This document shows, in pieces, positions 17,304 through 25,474 of a stretch of 64,000 bases of DNA. The position numbers and the translations under genes are program-made. Source of the DNA: an uncultured Pseudomonadales bacterium. Its GTDB lineage: Bacteria > Pseudomonadota > Gammaproteobacteria > Pseudomonadales > Azotimanducaceae. The stretch spans positions 186,001-250,000 of the forward strand of contig CATOTI010000001.1 of assembly GCA_951813295.1 (NCBI GenBank), read 5' to 3'. Positions within the stretch are counted from its first letter, which is position 1; each line of letters begins with the position of its first letter. A model generated the notes under the pieces. The model ran no database searches. It was not told the DNA's origin and saw nothing but the letters and a program-made list of their open reading frames with translations.

Positions 17304-18137
17304 GTGAGTGATACGTCGATCATCAATCGCGCCATCTGGTTCGTCGAAGCACAACTGGCGCATCGCCTGACGCTTGAACGCGTCGCAACGTTCGTTGGCG
17401 TTTCGCAGGGGCACCTCTCCCGGATTTTCGCGCGGGCGACCGGATTTACCGTCATGCGCTACGTCCAGGCGCGTCGGTTGAGCCTCGCGGCAGACCTTCT
17501 CACGGGGACGACGGTCCCCGTCCAGGACGTGGCGGTGAGCGCGGGCTACGCGTCGCACGAAGCCTTCTGCCGAGCCTTCCGACGTCGGTTTGGCTGCACG
17601 CCGATGGATGCACGACGCGGGCTCTCGATCGTCGCGTGTGTCCCGCCGGCATCACGCGGACTGCTGTCGCTGTCGGCGCCGGTTGCAGAAATCCGCACAC
17701 TCGGGCCATGGGTCGTGGCGGGTCTCGAGCGGACCTACGAGAAAAGCGCGGACCACTATCCCAACCAATGGCACGACTTCCAGCAGCAAGGCTGGAATCC
17801 CCCGCTTCGCGTGGATCGGACGTTCTTCGGTATCCGGCAACCGGACACGCGCGGGCTGCAGCACAGCTATTTGTGCGGCATTCGCCTACGGCGGGAGAGC
17901 GATGCGCCGCCGGGATGGTGTGTCGCGCCGTTGCCACGACGGACATACGCCGTTTTTACACACAACGGCCACGTTGCGGACATCCCGAGTACCTGGCTCA
18001 GCATCTGGACGTGCTGGAGCCCACCTGACGGCTATCGAATCGACCGATCGGCCCCAACGATCGAATGTTACGACGAGACGTTTGTAGCTTACGCCGGCAC
18101 GAGAGGAGTCGAGATATGGATCCCGATCTCTCGTTGA
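17304..18137 (+). CDS. AraC-family regulator with GyrI-like effector domain
   Basis: This is a 277-residue DNA-binding protein. Residues about 8-100 form the double helix-turn-helix: LERVATFVGVSQGHLSRIFA, then VQDVAVSAGYASHEAFCRAF and FGCTP. The remaining 150 residues fit the GyrI/effector-binding fold (SAPVAEIRTLGPWVVAGLER near its start). The start is GTG 17304. This architecture usually senses small hydrophobic ligands. It overlaps the amidohydrolase gene by 22 bases, so the two are likely one transcript and the regulator may control it. Confidence 0.9.
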   Translation: MSDTSIINRAIWFVEAQLAHRLTLERVATFVGVSQGHLSRIFARATGFTVMRYVQARRLSLAADLLTGTTVPVQDVAVSAGYASHEAFCRAFRRRFGCTPMDARRGLSIVACVPPASRGLLSLSAPVAEIRTLGPWVVAGLERTYEKSADHYPNQWHDFQQQGWNPPLRVDRTFFGIRQPDTRGLQHSYLCGIRLRRESDAPPGWCVAPLPRRTYAVFTHNGHVADIPSTWLSIWTCWSPPDGYRIDRSAPTIECYDETFVAYAGTRGVEIWIPISR

Positions 18138-19372
18138 GAGTCTGGCTCGTCCTGGCATTGCTGGCCTGCTCGATGTCCGCCAGGGCCGACTCGGTGCCGC
18201 TGGTTCTCACGAACGCAACCATTCACACGCAACCCTTCGCGGCGCCGATCCAGAACGGCACCGTCGTCGTACGTGGATCGCGGATCGCCGCCGTTGGACC
18301 GAGCGAGAGCATCGACATCCCGCCGGACGCACACCTGATCGATTGCCGAGACAAGACGATCACCGCGGGCTATTGGAATAGCCACGTGCATTTTCTGCAG
18401 CGTAAGTGGGCACGGGCGAGCGACACCTCCGCCGCTGTATTGACCACACAACTGGCCAATATGTTCACGCGCCACGGTTTCACGACGGTGATCGATGCGT
18501 GGTCAAACCATGGCAATACCCAAGCGTTGCGCAAACGTGTCAATGCCGGCGAGGTTCACGGGCCACGGATACTGACCGCTGGAGCGCCGATCTACGGCCC
18601 CGGTGATCCGCCCGCCAACGTCGCGGCAATCTGGGAGGCGTTGGGTTTCTTTTCGCTGGACGCTATTGGGATCGACCGCGTGGCGACGAAAGCCGATGTC
18701 GAGGCAGCCGTCGTCCGACGAATCGAACGAGGCGTCGACTTCATCAAGCTCTACGCTACATCGCCGGGTAGAGGGAGCTTTCGAATCGGCGAGCCACTGC
18801 TGAAGATCGCGGTCGAAAGCGCCGCCCAGGTCCCGGTCCTGATTCACCCCTCGGTCGAGTCGGCACTGGTGGCCGCGGTCTCTGCGGGCGCGGATGTCAT
18901 CATGCACACGACGCCACAATCGGGGCTCTGGCAACCGGCCACCGTGGCGCTCATGAAAGCGCACGACGTCGCGCTCGTTCCCACGCTCTCGCTCTGGCCG
19001 TACGAGATGCGGCACGAACGCGCCGACGTGGCAGAACGGTTCGCTCGAGAAGCCGTAAACCAGCTATCCGCGTGGGTCGCCGCCGAAGGCGTCGTCTTGT
19101 TTGGCACCGACGTTGGCTACATGGCCGACGATGACCCAGCGAAGGAGTACGCCTTGATGGCCCAGGCGAACATGTCGCCCGCGGAAATCCTGGCATCGCT
19201 GACCACGAACCCGGCGTCTCGCCTCGGCAACGCGGACGAGAGTGGCGCGATCGAAGTCGGCGCGCGAGCCGACCTGACGGTTCTCGGCGGTCCGATCGAC
19301 AGCGCGCTCGGATTCACCGACGTTCGGATCGTCATTCAGAGAGGCGCAGTCATCTACACGCGCGACGACTGA
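18116..19372 (+). CDS. Secreted imidazolonepropionase-like amidohydrolase
   Basis: This 418-residue amidohydrolase superfamily member carries a cleavable signal peptide (LVLALLACSMSARA), so it is periplasmic. The metal motif is NSHVHFLQ (the H-x-H pair). A lysine in VDFIKLYATSP is the expected bridging residue, and HPSVESA, MHTTPQS and the acidic FGTDVGY follow in the family order. The ATG at 18116 has GAGGAG upstream; earlier Met codons would remove the signal peptide's position. Relatives hydrolyse dipeptides, lactams or organophosphates. It follows the AraC gene with overlap. Confidence 0.88.
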   Translation: MDPDLSLRVWLVLALLACSMSARADSVPLVLTNATIHTQPFAAPIQNGTVVVRGSRIAAVGPSESIDIPPDAHLIDCRDKTITAGYWNSHVHFLQRKWARASDTSAAVLTTQLANMFTRHGFTTVIDAWSNHGNTQALRKRVNAGEVHGPRILTAGAPIYGPGDPPANVAAIWEALGFFSLDAIGIDRVATKADVEAAVVRRIERGVDFIKLYATSPGRGSFRIGEPLLKIAVESAAQVPVLIHPSVESALVAAVSAGADVIMHTTPQSGLWQPATVALMKAHDVALVPTLSLWPYEMRHERADVAERFAREAVNQLSAWVAAEGVVLFGTDVGYMADDDPAKEYALMAQANMSPAEILASLTTNPASRLGNADESGAIEVGARADLTVLGGPIDSALGFTDVRIVIQRGAVIYTRDD

Positions 19373-19484
19373 ATACCGCGATTTTCTGATCGTCGATCGG
19401 CGCTCCGTTTCGCGAGCCGCCGGGCCACGAACCCACGACCGAACCTTCTCCACCCCGCCCCGACAGTTCTTAGGGGTACCGGCT

Positions 19485-19613
19485 ATGCGAAGTTCGCTCG
19501 CGCTCGTCATCGCAACCATTTTCTTCGCGGCGATTGTCGAGGTCGCCGCCCAATCGAGCGACGTGCACGTCGCCGATGATTCCGATTTCGGCGTACCGCC
19601 GGCTGATCGGTAA
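19485..19613 (+). CDS. Putative 42-aa exported peptide or truncated N-terminus
   Basis: The short frame begins with a convincing signal peptide (SLALVIATIFFAAIVEVAAQ) and then only about 20 residues (SSDVHVADDSDFGVPPADR) before TAA 19611. TAGGGG lies 10 bases before the ATG. It may be a real small secreted peptide or the front of a larger gene lost to recombination; nothing recognisable continues in the other frames. The rest of the gap 19373-19820 holds no other gene I can support. A hairpin AACAATTCGTTGTT lies near 19790. Confidence 0.3.
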   Translation: MRSSLALVIATIFFAAIVEVAAQSSDVHVADDSDFGVPPADR

Positions 19614-19820
19614 TCAAGCGACTAACGAACGCGGGGCACGAGCGTCGCCACCTTCGCGACGAATTCGGAAGCGTGTTGGACTGTGTCTTGTTGCCGCGCC
19701 TCGTGATTGCTTTTCACGCCATCCACCCCAGCCTACGCGATGCCGCATCGGTCGGATGTGAATGTTGGCGCTCACACGCTCGTAACAATTCGTTGTTTAG
19801 GCGTTCGCCGGCGGGATGTA

Positions 19821-20380
19821 TTAAAAACGGACCAACTCGAACAGCGGCAAGTCCCACATCAGCACGACGTAGGTCCCAACCACGGCGGCAGCGACGAACA
19901 CCAGGATTTGATCGAAGCGCGGTCGCCGAAAATAAGCGCCCAAAAAAACAAGCTGCCGAGTGCACACGTGAATACAAGCTGGTTGTAATCGATGGTTCCG
20001 TGCATGAGGAAGTACTGCGGTTGAACCAAGACCCCGAGCAATCCCCAAAGTACGTAGAACGGCACGCGAATCGATTCTATGTGTTTGCGAAAATTCGTAA
20101 CCGGTCGATTCGGGAGAAGTACTGTTGCGGACTGCAGCACAATCAGCGGAGGCACTAAAATTGCGCAGAACTTCGCGAACGTCCATATTTCGACGTCTGC
20201 CTGCATCGCGGTGCCGAAGAATACGGTGAGGTGGTTAACAAGCAGCAAGACCACCCAAAGCGTATGCACCCAATATCGTTCGTTGGATTCGAGGACGGGT
20301 GCCACGTTCGAGAGCGTTCGCGCAAAACTGAACGACAAGACCAGCGTTGTCGCGATGGTGATGTACTCAAACTGACTCAT
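19821..20380 (-). pseudogene. Polytopic membrane protein, frameshifted at a seven-T run; paralogue of 20867-21445
   Basis: From ATG 20380 the protein MSQFEYITIATTLVLSFSFA and onward aligns with the divergent gene at 20867, which begins MSLFEYISIATSLILSFSLA. Shared features are LSNVAP, YWVHTLWVV and SIRVPFYV. Five to six membrane segments are expected. At the A7 run 19942-19948 (T7 on the coding strand) the frame moves. One more T would join SLFF to LGAYFRRPRFDQILVF and end at 19821, restoring similarity to the paralogue's C-terminus. As it stands the frame ends at 19859 with an unrelated tail. Homopolymer deletion, phase variation or sequencing error are all possible. Confidence 0.7.
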
Positions 20381-20431
20381 GGCATCACCAAAGGGAGCTT
20401 CGAATATTTTGATTGTGTTTCTGGCGCTACG

Positions 20432-20563
20432 CGGATAGGCGAGATTACCGGCCCTTTCGGACAAGGCCAGACTATCGATTTGGGCCGTAGGCGGCCAACG
20501 GAGTGTTCGTGGGTGAGGGGTGTCGGACGGCTGGCAAGGTAGCTGGGTTCTAGCTCACGCTGG
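20432..20563. repeat. 132-bp dispersed repeat, copy B
   Basis: This is the partner of 16701-16832, in the same orientation. It adjoins an IS91-type transposase relic whose minus-strand frame runs directly into it (QPHLQRELEPSYLASRP). The repeat begins 52 bp upstream of the frameshifted membrane-protein gene. The rest of the 20381-20866 gap is the transposase relic. Confidence 0.8.
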
Positions 20564-20786
20564 AGGTGGGGCTGGCAGGCCACCGCGGCGTTCAGTGAGA
20601 ATCCGTCGCGGTCCGCCGTGAAGGGCTTGGCGACGTTTCGTGCTGCAGCGCGGGGTTCTTGAGCGTCAGGGTGCGGCTGCCGGCGCAAGGGCCTATGGCG
20701 ATCCGGTAGCGGGCGGACGCCTCGCCCAGGAGATTAAGCGTGTCTTGTGGCTGCACGTTCAGCCACGGTTGTTCCGGATCCGCCAC
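20545..20786 (-). pseudogene. IS91-type transposase relic
   Basis: Two overlapping minus-strand frames carry consecutive pieces of an IS91-family transposase C-terminal region. Frame one has ASARYRIAIGPCAGSRTLTL and KNPALQHE; frame two has VAKPFTADRDGFSLNAAVAC and QPHLQRELE. The family consensus contains YRIAxGPxAGxKxLTL, DGFSLHAAV and a CRY/YLARP stretch in this order. No start, catalytic tyrosines or termini remain, so it is inactive. It marks past activity of a rolling-circle element. Confidence 0.65.
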
Positions 20787-20866
20787 GAGCAGCTCTTTTG
20801 AGGCTTCTGATCGCGCTGCGGGAGAATCTGCGATTTACTTGACCTCGCGTTCCTCGGAGTGAATGC

Positions 20867-21445
20867 GTGTCACTCTTCGAATACATCTCGATCGCGACCT
20901 CGCTGATTCTGTCGTTCAGCCTAGCGCGTTCACTCACCAACGTGGCGCCGATCTTCGCCGCCGAGCGGCGCGATTGGGTTCATGCATCCTGGGTGGTGGG
21001 TCTGCTCGCCTATCACGTCACGCTCTTCTGGCAGCTCTGGGCTTACGGGGAAGCGCCTTCCTGGACGCTGATCGAGTTCGTGCTGCTCCTAACGGGCCCC
21101 ATTTCGGTGCTGATTGCCGTTTCGTTACTCGTCCCTCTCGATCACGCAGCGGACTATCGGGCGCATTTCGAGTCGGTGCGGGTGCCGTTCTATGCGGTGC
21201 TCGTCACGATGCAGATCCAGCCGGTTCCACTCTTCTACCTGGCGTTCGATTTGCCGCTCGCGTTCCATCCGATGTTCGTCAGCAACGTCGTCTTCGCGTT
21301 GGCCGGATTGGTGGGACTGGTCGCACGACGCCGTGTCGTTGATGGCACGTTGGTGTGCTTCTTCCTGCTCGGTCTCTTCGGCGCTCTCCTGACCTTGAAC
21401 ACGCACGATGCGTTGCTGGCGACGGTTCGCCAACTCACGTCCTAA
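20867..21445 (+). CDS. Polytopic membrane protein, intact paralogue
   Basis: This 192-residue integral membrane protein has about six hydrophobic segments: SIATSLILSFSLARSL, WVVGLLAYHVTLFWQL, FVLLLTGPISVLIAVSLLV, VPFYAVLVTMQIQPVPLFYL, FVSNVVFALAGLVGLVA and TLVCFFLLGLFGALLTL. The start is GTG 20867 with GGAG upstream. It pairs head-to-head with its frameshifted paralogue at 19821-20380. No enzymatic motif is seen. Its stop is only 5 bp from that of the convergent MFS gene. Confidence 0.75.
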   Translation: MSLFEYISIATSLILSFSLARSLTNVAPIFAAERRDWVHASWVVGLLAYHVTLFWQLWAYGEAPSWTLIEFVLLLTGPISVLIAVSLLVPLDHAADYRAHFESVRVPFYAVLVTMQIQPVPLFYLAFDLPLAFHPMFVSNVVFALAGLVGLVARRRVVDGTLVCFFLLGLFGALLTLNTHDALLATVRQLTS

Positions 21446-21450
21446 AAGCG

Positions 21451-22749
21451 TCAAGCAGCCGTCTTTACGTCGCTGAGGCGGGCACGTTCACGCGCCCCGC
21501 CCGCGCGAATGAGGAAAGGACCAACGCAGCTTGCCGCCATGAGTCCGGCGAGGATCAGGAAAGCGAGCTGGTAGCTACCCGTCGTGTCGTGGATGAATCC
21601 CGCGAGGGGTGAAGCGGCGAGTACCAGTGGTAGCTCGACGATGCGCAGCACGCCGTTGGCGTTGGCGAACGATCGATTGCCGACCGTGACCGACAACGCG
21701 AACGTGCGTAACGGGCTCATTCCGGAATAGCCGAATCCATAGAGGCATCCACCCGCGGCGGCCATCAGGAACGAATCGGCGTAAGCAAGAACCGTCAACG
21801 CGATGCCCTGCGAGACGAGGGCGGTCCAGATCGTCAGACGGGAACCGAACGCGTCCGCCATCCAACCGACGACTGGTTTGCCGAGGGCGGCGAAAAGGGC
21901 GGTCACGGAAAGCACGTAAGCGGCGTCGCTGCCGGGCAGGCCGATATCTTCGACGTGACCGAAGAGGTGCAACATCGTCGCGGAGTACACGCATCCCATC
22001 GAGCCGAACATGATGGCGATACTCCAGAACGCCGGTAGCCTGATGAGTTCCTGCCAGATCCAGACGCGCTCCTCCGAAGCCTCCGCGGTCTGCTCCTTGG
22101 GATTGGCTTCGACGTAACGATGGCCGTCGCGAATCTCGCCGATCTCCTGGGGCCGGTCTTTCAGGAAGATGATGACGAGCGGCACGAGCGTGACCACGGT
22201 CGTCGCGGCGAAAAGCACGAACGTGTAGCGCCATCCGATCCACTCGACGAGGTTGGTGACGAGCGGTGGCATAGCGACCCCGGCGAGCGATGCGCCGAGT
22301 ACGCCGAGCGCGATGGCGCGTCCCCGCCAGTGGTCGAACCAACTGATGATCGTTCGGTGCCAGGCTAGGTTCCCCATGCATGTCATGCCGATACCCATGC
22401 CGATACCGACGACGATGTAGAACTGCCAGAGCGTGGACGTACCCGCCAGGAGCAGGTACGAAACACCAACCACGCCGATGCCGATCATGATGATCTTCTT
22501 CGGCGATCCGCGGTCGAGAATTCGACCGACGAAGGGGGCGAGGAGCGCCGTGGTGACCGCGGCGACCGAAAAACCCATGGCGATCTGAAAGCGCGAACCG
22601 TCCGCCAGTTCTTCGGCAAGTGAAGGCAGGAAGACGCCGCGTGAGTAGGAGTAGAAGCCGGTACCGAGGAACGTCAGGATCGCGCCCACGACGACGATCA
22701 CCCAGCCGTAGAAGAACGGTTGGTTCTGAAGTCGCGATGTAACGGACAT
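21451..22749 (-). CDS. MFS transporter (monocarboxylate/oxalate-formate antiporter-like)
   Basis: This 432-residue protein has 12 hydrophobic segments in two halves. The opening FFYGWVIVVVGAILTFLGTG, with YSRGVFLPSL shortly after, and the cytoplasmic-loop motif FVGRILDRGSPKKI are those of the MCT/oxalate-formate branch of the major facilitator superfamily. The second half has KPVVGWMADAFGSRL. Members carry small carboxylates with protons across the inner membrane. It follows the acyl-CoA synthetase genes on the same strand (31 bp), consistent with import of a carboxylate that they activate (inference). Confidence 0.88.
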   Translation of the reverse strand: MSVTSRLQNQPFFYGWVIVVVGAILTFLGTGFYSYSRGVFLPSLAEELADGSRFQIAMGFSVAAVTTALLAPFVGRILDRGSPKKIIMIGIGVVGVSYLLLAGTSTLWQFYIVVGIGMGIGMTCMGNLAWHRTIISWFDHWRGRAIALGVLGASLAGVAMPPLVTNLVEWIGWRYTFVLFAATTVVTLVPLVIIFLKDRPQEIGEIRDGHRYVEANPKEQTAEASEERVWIWQELIRLPAFWSIAIMFGSMGCVYSATMLHLFGHVEDIGLPGSDAAYVLSVTALFAALGKPVVGWMADAFGSRLTIWTALVSQGIALTVLAYADSFLMAAAGGCLYGFGYSGMSPLRTFALSVTVGNRSFANANGVLRIVELPLVLAASPLAGFIHDTTGSYQLAFLILAGLMAASCVGPFLIRAGGARERARLSDVKTAA

Positions 22750-22780
22750 CGAGGTCAGCTCGAGCAGGCGGATGAGGCGT

Positions 22781-23473
22781 TCAGTCGATCACGATCCTTG
22801 CATCGACCGCGATCGCGCCCTCGGGATAGGCCATCATCGGGTTGAGGTCGAGTTCGCGTACCTCGGGATTGGCTTCGACGAATTCGGAAACCTTGAGGAT
22901 CGCGTTTTCGAGAGCCGCTCGATCGACCGCCGGCTGGCCACGAACGCCGTCGAGAATCACTTTGCCCTTGATCTCGTCGATCATCTGTTTCGCGTCGCGT
23001 GGTTCGACGGGGACGACCCGAAAGGTGACGTCCTTCAGGACTTCGACGAGGATTCCGCCGAGGCCGAACATGAGAACCGGGCCGAACTGCGGGTCGGTCG
23101 TCATGCCGACGATCACTTCGGTGCCCTGCGGCGCCATGTGTTGAACGGCGATACCGGTGATCTTCGCGTCCGGCACGGCTGCCAGGGCGTTGGCGAGAAT
23201 CTCCTGGTAGGCATCCTCGACGGCCGTTTCGTCTTCGAGACCCAGTTTGACGCCGCCGACGTCACTCTTGTGCGAGATGTCGGGACTCACGATCTTCAAT
23301 ACCACGGGGAAGCCGAGTTCCTGGGCATGCGCGCGAGCTTCGGCCTCGCTTGTCGCGAGGCGGGTCTGTGCGACCGGTACGCCGGCGTCGTGCAGTAGAG
23401 ACTTGGCTTCCACCTCGCTCAGCAGTGAGCGGCCTTCGTTTCGGGCCTGGTTTGCGATGGCTTCAAGACTCAT
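22781..23473 (-). CDS. ADP-forming acyl-CoA synthetase, beta (ATP-grasp) subunit
   Basis: This 230-residue ATP-grasp protein shows SEVEAKSLLHDAGVPVAQTR at the N-terminus, GFPVVLKIVSPDISHKSDVGG (ATP-binding lysine and the K-S-D-x-GG loop) and the metal-binding acidic region ELDLNPMMAYPEGAIAVDAR. It corresponds to the C-terminal ATP-grasp part of acetyl-CoA synthetase (ADP-forming)/protein acetyltransferase-like enzymes. Its start overlaps the end of the alpha-like gene by four bases, so the two act together. The reversible reaction is acid + CoA + ATP to acyl-CoA + ADP + Pi. Confidence 0.9.
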   Translation of the reverse strand: MSLEAIANQARNEGRSLLSEVEAKSLLHDAGVPVAQTRLATSEAEARAHAQELGFPVVLKIVSPDISHKSDVGGVKLGLEDETAVEDAYQEILANALAAVPDAKITGIAVQHMAPQGTEVIVGMTTDPQFGPVLMFGLGGILVEVLKDVTFRVVPVEPRDAKQMIDEIKGKVILDGVRGQPAVDRAALENAILKVSEFVEANPEVRELDLNPMMAYPEGAIAVDARIVID

Positions 23474-24986
23474 GAGGGCACCTCACTGGACGATTCCGAA
23501 TCGTCGTCGCCGAAGATGTCCGGCAATCCTTCGCGATAACCCTTCCATTCGATCATGCGCGAAACCGTTCTCGCCGCGCGCGCGGTGCTGGAGAACATGC
23601 CGATACCGGCGCGGTAAGCCGCTTCGCTCATGGCGTCGTTGTCGAAGCCCATCATCTGGGCCATTCGCCCGGTGCGGAGGAGGCCGACGACCGGTGTGTT
23701 CGTGTCATCGGCGAGGCTCTTCATCTGCACCGCCGCTTTCTCGGCCAGTTTCTGTCCCCGATCGCTCGACGTGCCGGGATCTTCGGGATCAGATTTCTGC
23801 GGAGGTCGAGGTGGCCAGCCCGTCATCGGTGACATAAACACCATGTCGATGCCGTTGGCGGTCGCGACGGTGCGTAGCATTTCGTCGAGGCGATCTTCGG
23901 GCGGAAACGCGTCGATCGGGTTGTTGACGCTGCTACCAGCCACTGGAATGTATTCGCGCATCTTGTCGACGGCGGCTTTGTCGAGCTTCGGTACGGTCAA
24001 TCCTTCGCGGTCGATCGCGTCGGCGGATAGGACGGCGAAGCCGCCACCCGCGCCACCAACCAGCGCGACGCCGCGTCCGGTCACGTGCCGGGTGTTGGTG
24101 GCAGCGGCGACGACGAGGTCGTGCAATTCATCCATCGTCTCCGCGCGCATGGCGCCTGCCTGGCGGCAAGCGGCGTCGAACACTTCGATCGATCCGGCGA
24201 GGGAACCCGTGTGCGAATGCGCCGCATGTGAACCCGAAGCGGTTCGACCGCCCTTCAGAATAATGACCCGTTTGACCTTTGCGCAGCGCTTGAGGGCATC
24301 AAAAAAGGCGCGACCGTCCTGTACGCCTTCGATATAGGCGGCAACGATATCGCTCTCGGGGTCGGCGGTCGCGTAATCGAGAAAGTCATGCGCCTTGAGG
24401 TCCGCGCCGTTGCCATACGAGACGGCTTTGGAGAAGCGCACGCCGCGCCCGGCCAGCCCGCCGACGATCTCGCCTGCGTTAGCACCGGATTGGGATAGCA
24501 GGAAGACGTTGCCGGACTCTTGCGGGAACCCGCTCATGAACGCGAGCCGGCTCGACGGGACGTATAACCCCATGCAGTTCGGGCGATGGCGCGTATTCCG
24601 GCAGCCTTCAACTTGGCAACCATTTCGTCTTCGACGTTCGCCATGTCGGTGTCGCCCGTCTCGGAAAACCCCGCGGTGAAAAAGTGGATCGAGCGGACTT
24701 TCTTCTCGACGCATTGATCCACGAGTTCGGGGACCACGGCGGCCGGGACCTGCGAAATCACATGATCGACGGGATCGGGCGTGTCGAGCAGGGATCGATA
24801 GCACTTGGCCCCGTTGATCTCATCGACTTTGGGATTGACGGGATAGAGACCGCCGGTCTCGCCGAAGCCAGATTCCAGAAGTGAATCGTAGAAGCTGCCC
24901 ATCATGCCGGAGGCGGGGTTGGAGCGAACGCCGACGACAGCGACGGCACGGGGATGAAATACGGGATCGAGGGGATGAACGCTCAA
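23470..24986 (-). pseudogene. ADP-forming acyl-CoA synthetase, alpha (CoA-binding/ligase) subunit, frameshifted
   Basis: The 5' part (TTG 24986 on) encodes the CoA-binding Rossmann domain: LDPVFHPRAVAVVGVRSNP and TAGFSETGD. The 3' part encodes the ligase domain: LLSQSGANAGEIV, DGRAFFDAL and the phosphohistidine-region SHAAHSHTGSLAGS. Near 24581-24584 one G appears missing. The text reads GCC ATC GCC CGA ACT GCA, while adding one G gives GGC CCG AAC TGC ATG, i.e. IGPNCMGLYVP, the highly conserved family motif. The corrected protein would have 505 residues. As read, the domains are in different frames. Either the alpha subunit is dead or the base is an assembly error. Confidence 0.8.
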
Positions 24987-25062
24987 GGTTTGTCGGACTC
25001 GTGGTCAGTTGGCGGGAAAAACGAAGGCGGCAACATAACGCAGGCCGCCGTGGGCGGCCACG

Positions 25063-25443
25063 TCAGCGGCCGGAATCTGCGGGTTCGAAGAGCTCGATGA
25101 CGTTTCCAGACGGGTCCAAACATAGACATTGGCGACCACCGGGACCGTCGAGGATGTCGTTGAGGAAGCCAACGCCTTGCGAGACCAGGCCGCGCCGCGT
25201 TTCGGTCAGGTTGGCGACGGTCATCACGAATCGGTTCCATCCGCCGGGTTCGGGCGCGCGTCCGTCAGGCATCGGTTTCGACGCCGATGCAGCGGGTCCG
25301 GCGAGCCAGAGCCTCAGATCCCCGTGGCTGACGATTGCCATGGCAGGCCCGTATTGCTGCTCGAGCTCGAAGCCGAGGAGATCACAATAGAAAGCAACGG
25401 ATGCGCTGACGTCCGCGACGATGTAGCGAACCTGAACCGTCAT
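25063..25443 (-). CDS. VOC (glyoxalase/bleomycin-resistance) family protein
   Basis: This 126-residue protein is a single vicinal-oxygen-chelate domain made of two beta-alpha-beta-beta-beta modules. The first module is MTVQVRYIVADVSASVAFYC; the second closes with CLCLDPSGNVIELFEP, where the terminal glutamate is a typical metal ligand. I start at ATG 25443; the longer open frame upstream lies inside the next gene. It sits between the PhyH gene and the synthetase genes on one strand. The substrate and activity are unknown; isomerase, lyase or binding roles are all possible. Confidence 0.85.
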   Translation of the reverse strand: MTVQVRYIVADVSASVAFYCDLLGFELEQQYGPAMAIVSHGDLRLWLAGPAASASKPMPDGRAPEPGGWNRFVMTVANLTETRRGLVSQGVGFLNDILDGPGGRQCLCLDPSGNVIELFEPADSGR

Positions 25444-25474
25444 GTCGTACTCCTCGGCGCGCTTGCGTGAACGT

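Noticed and set aside
19600..19830. Possible integron attC sites near TAACAATTCGTTGTTT
   Set aside because: The sequence resembles the 5' half of known attC sites, but the required RYYYAAC and GTTRRRY cores and inverted arms are not both present, and there is no integrase in the window.
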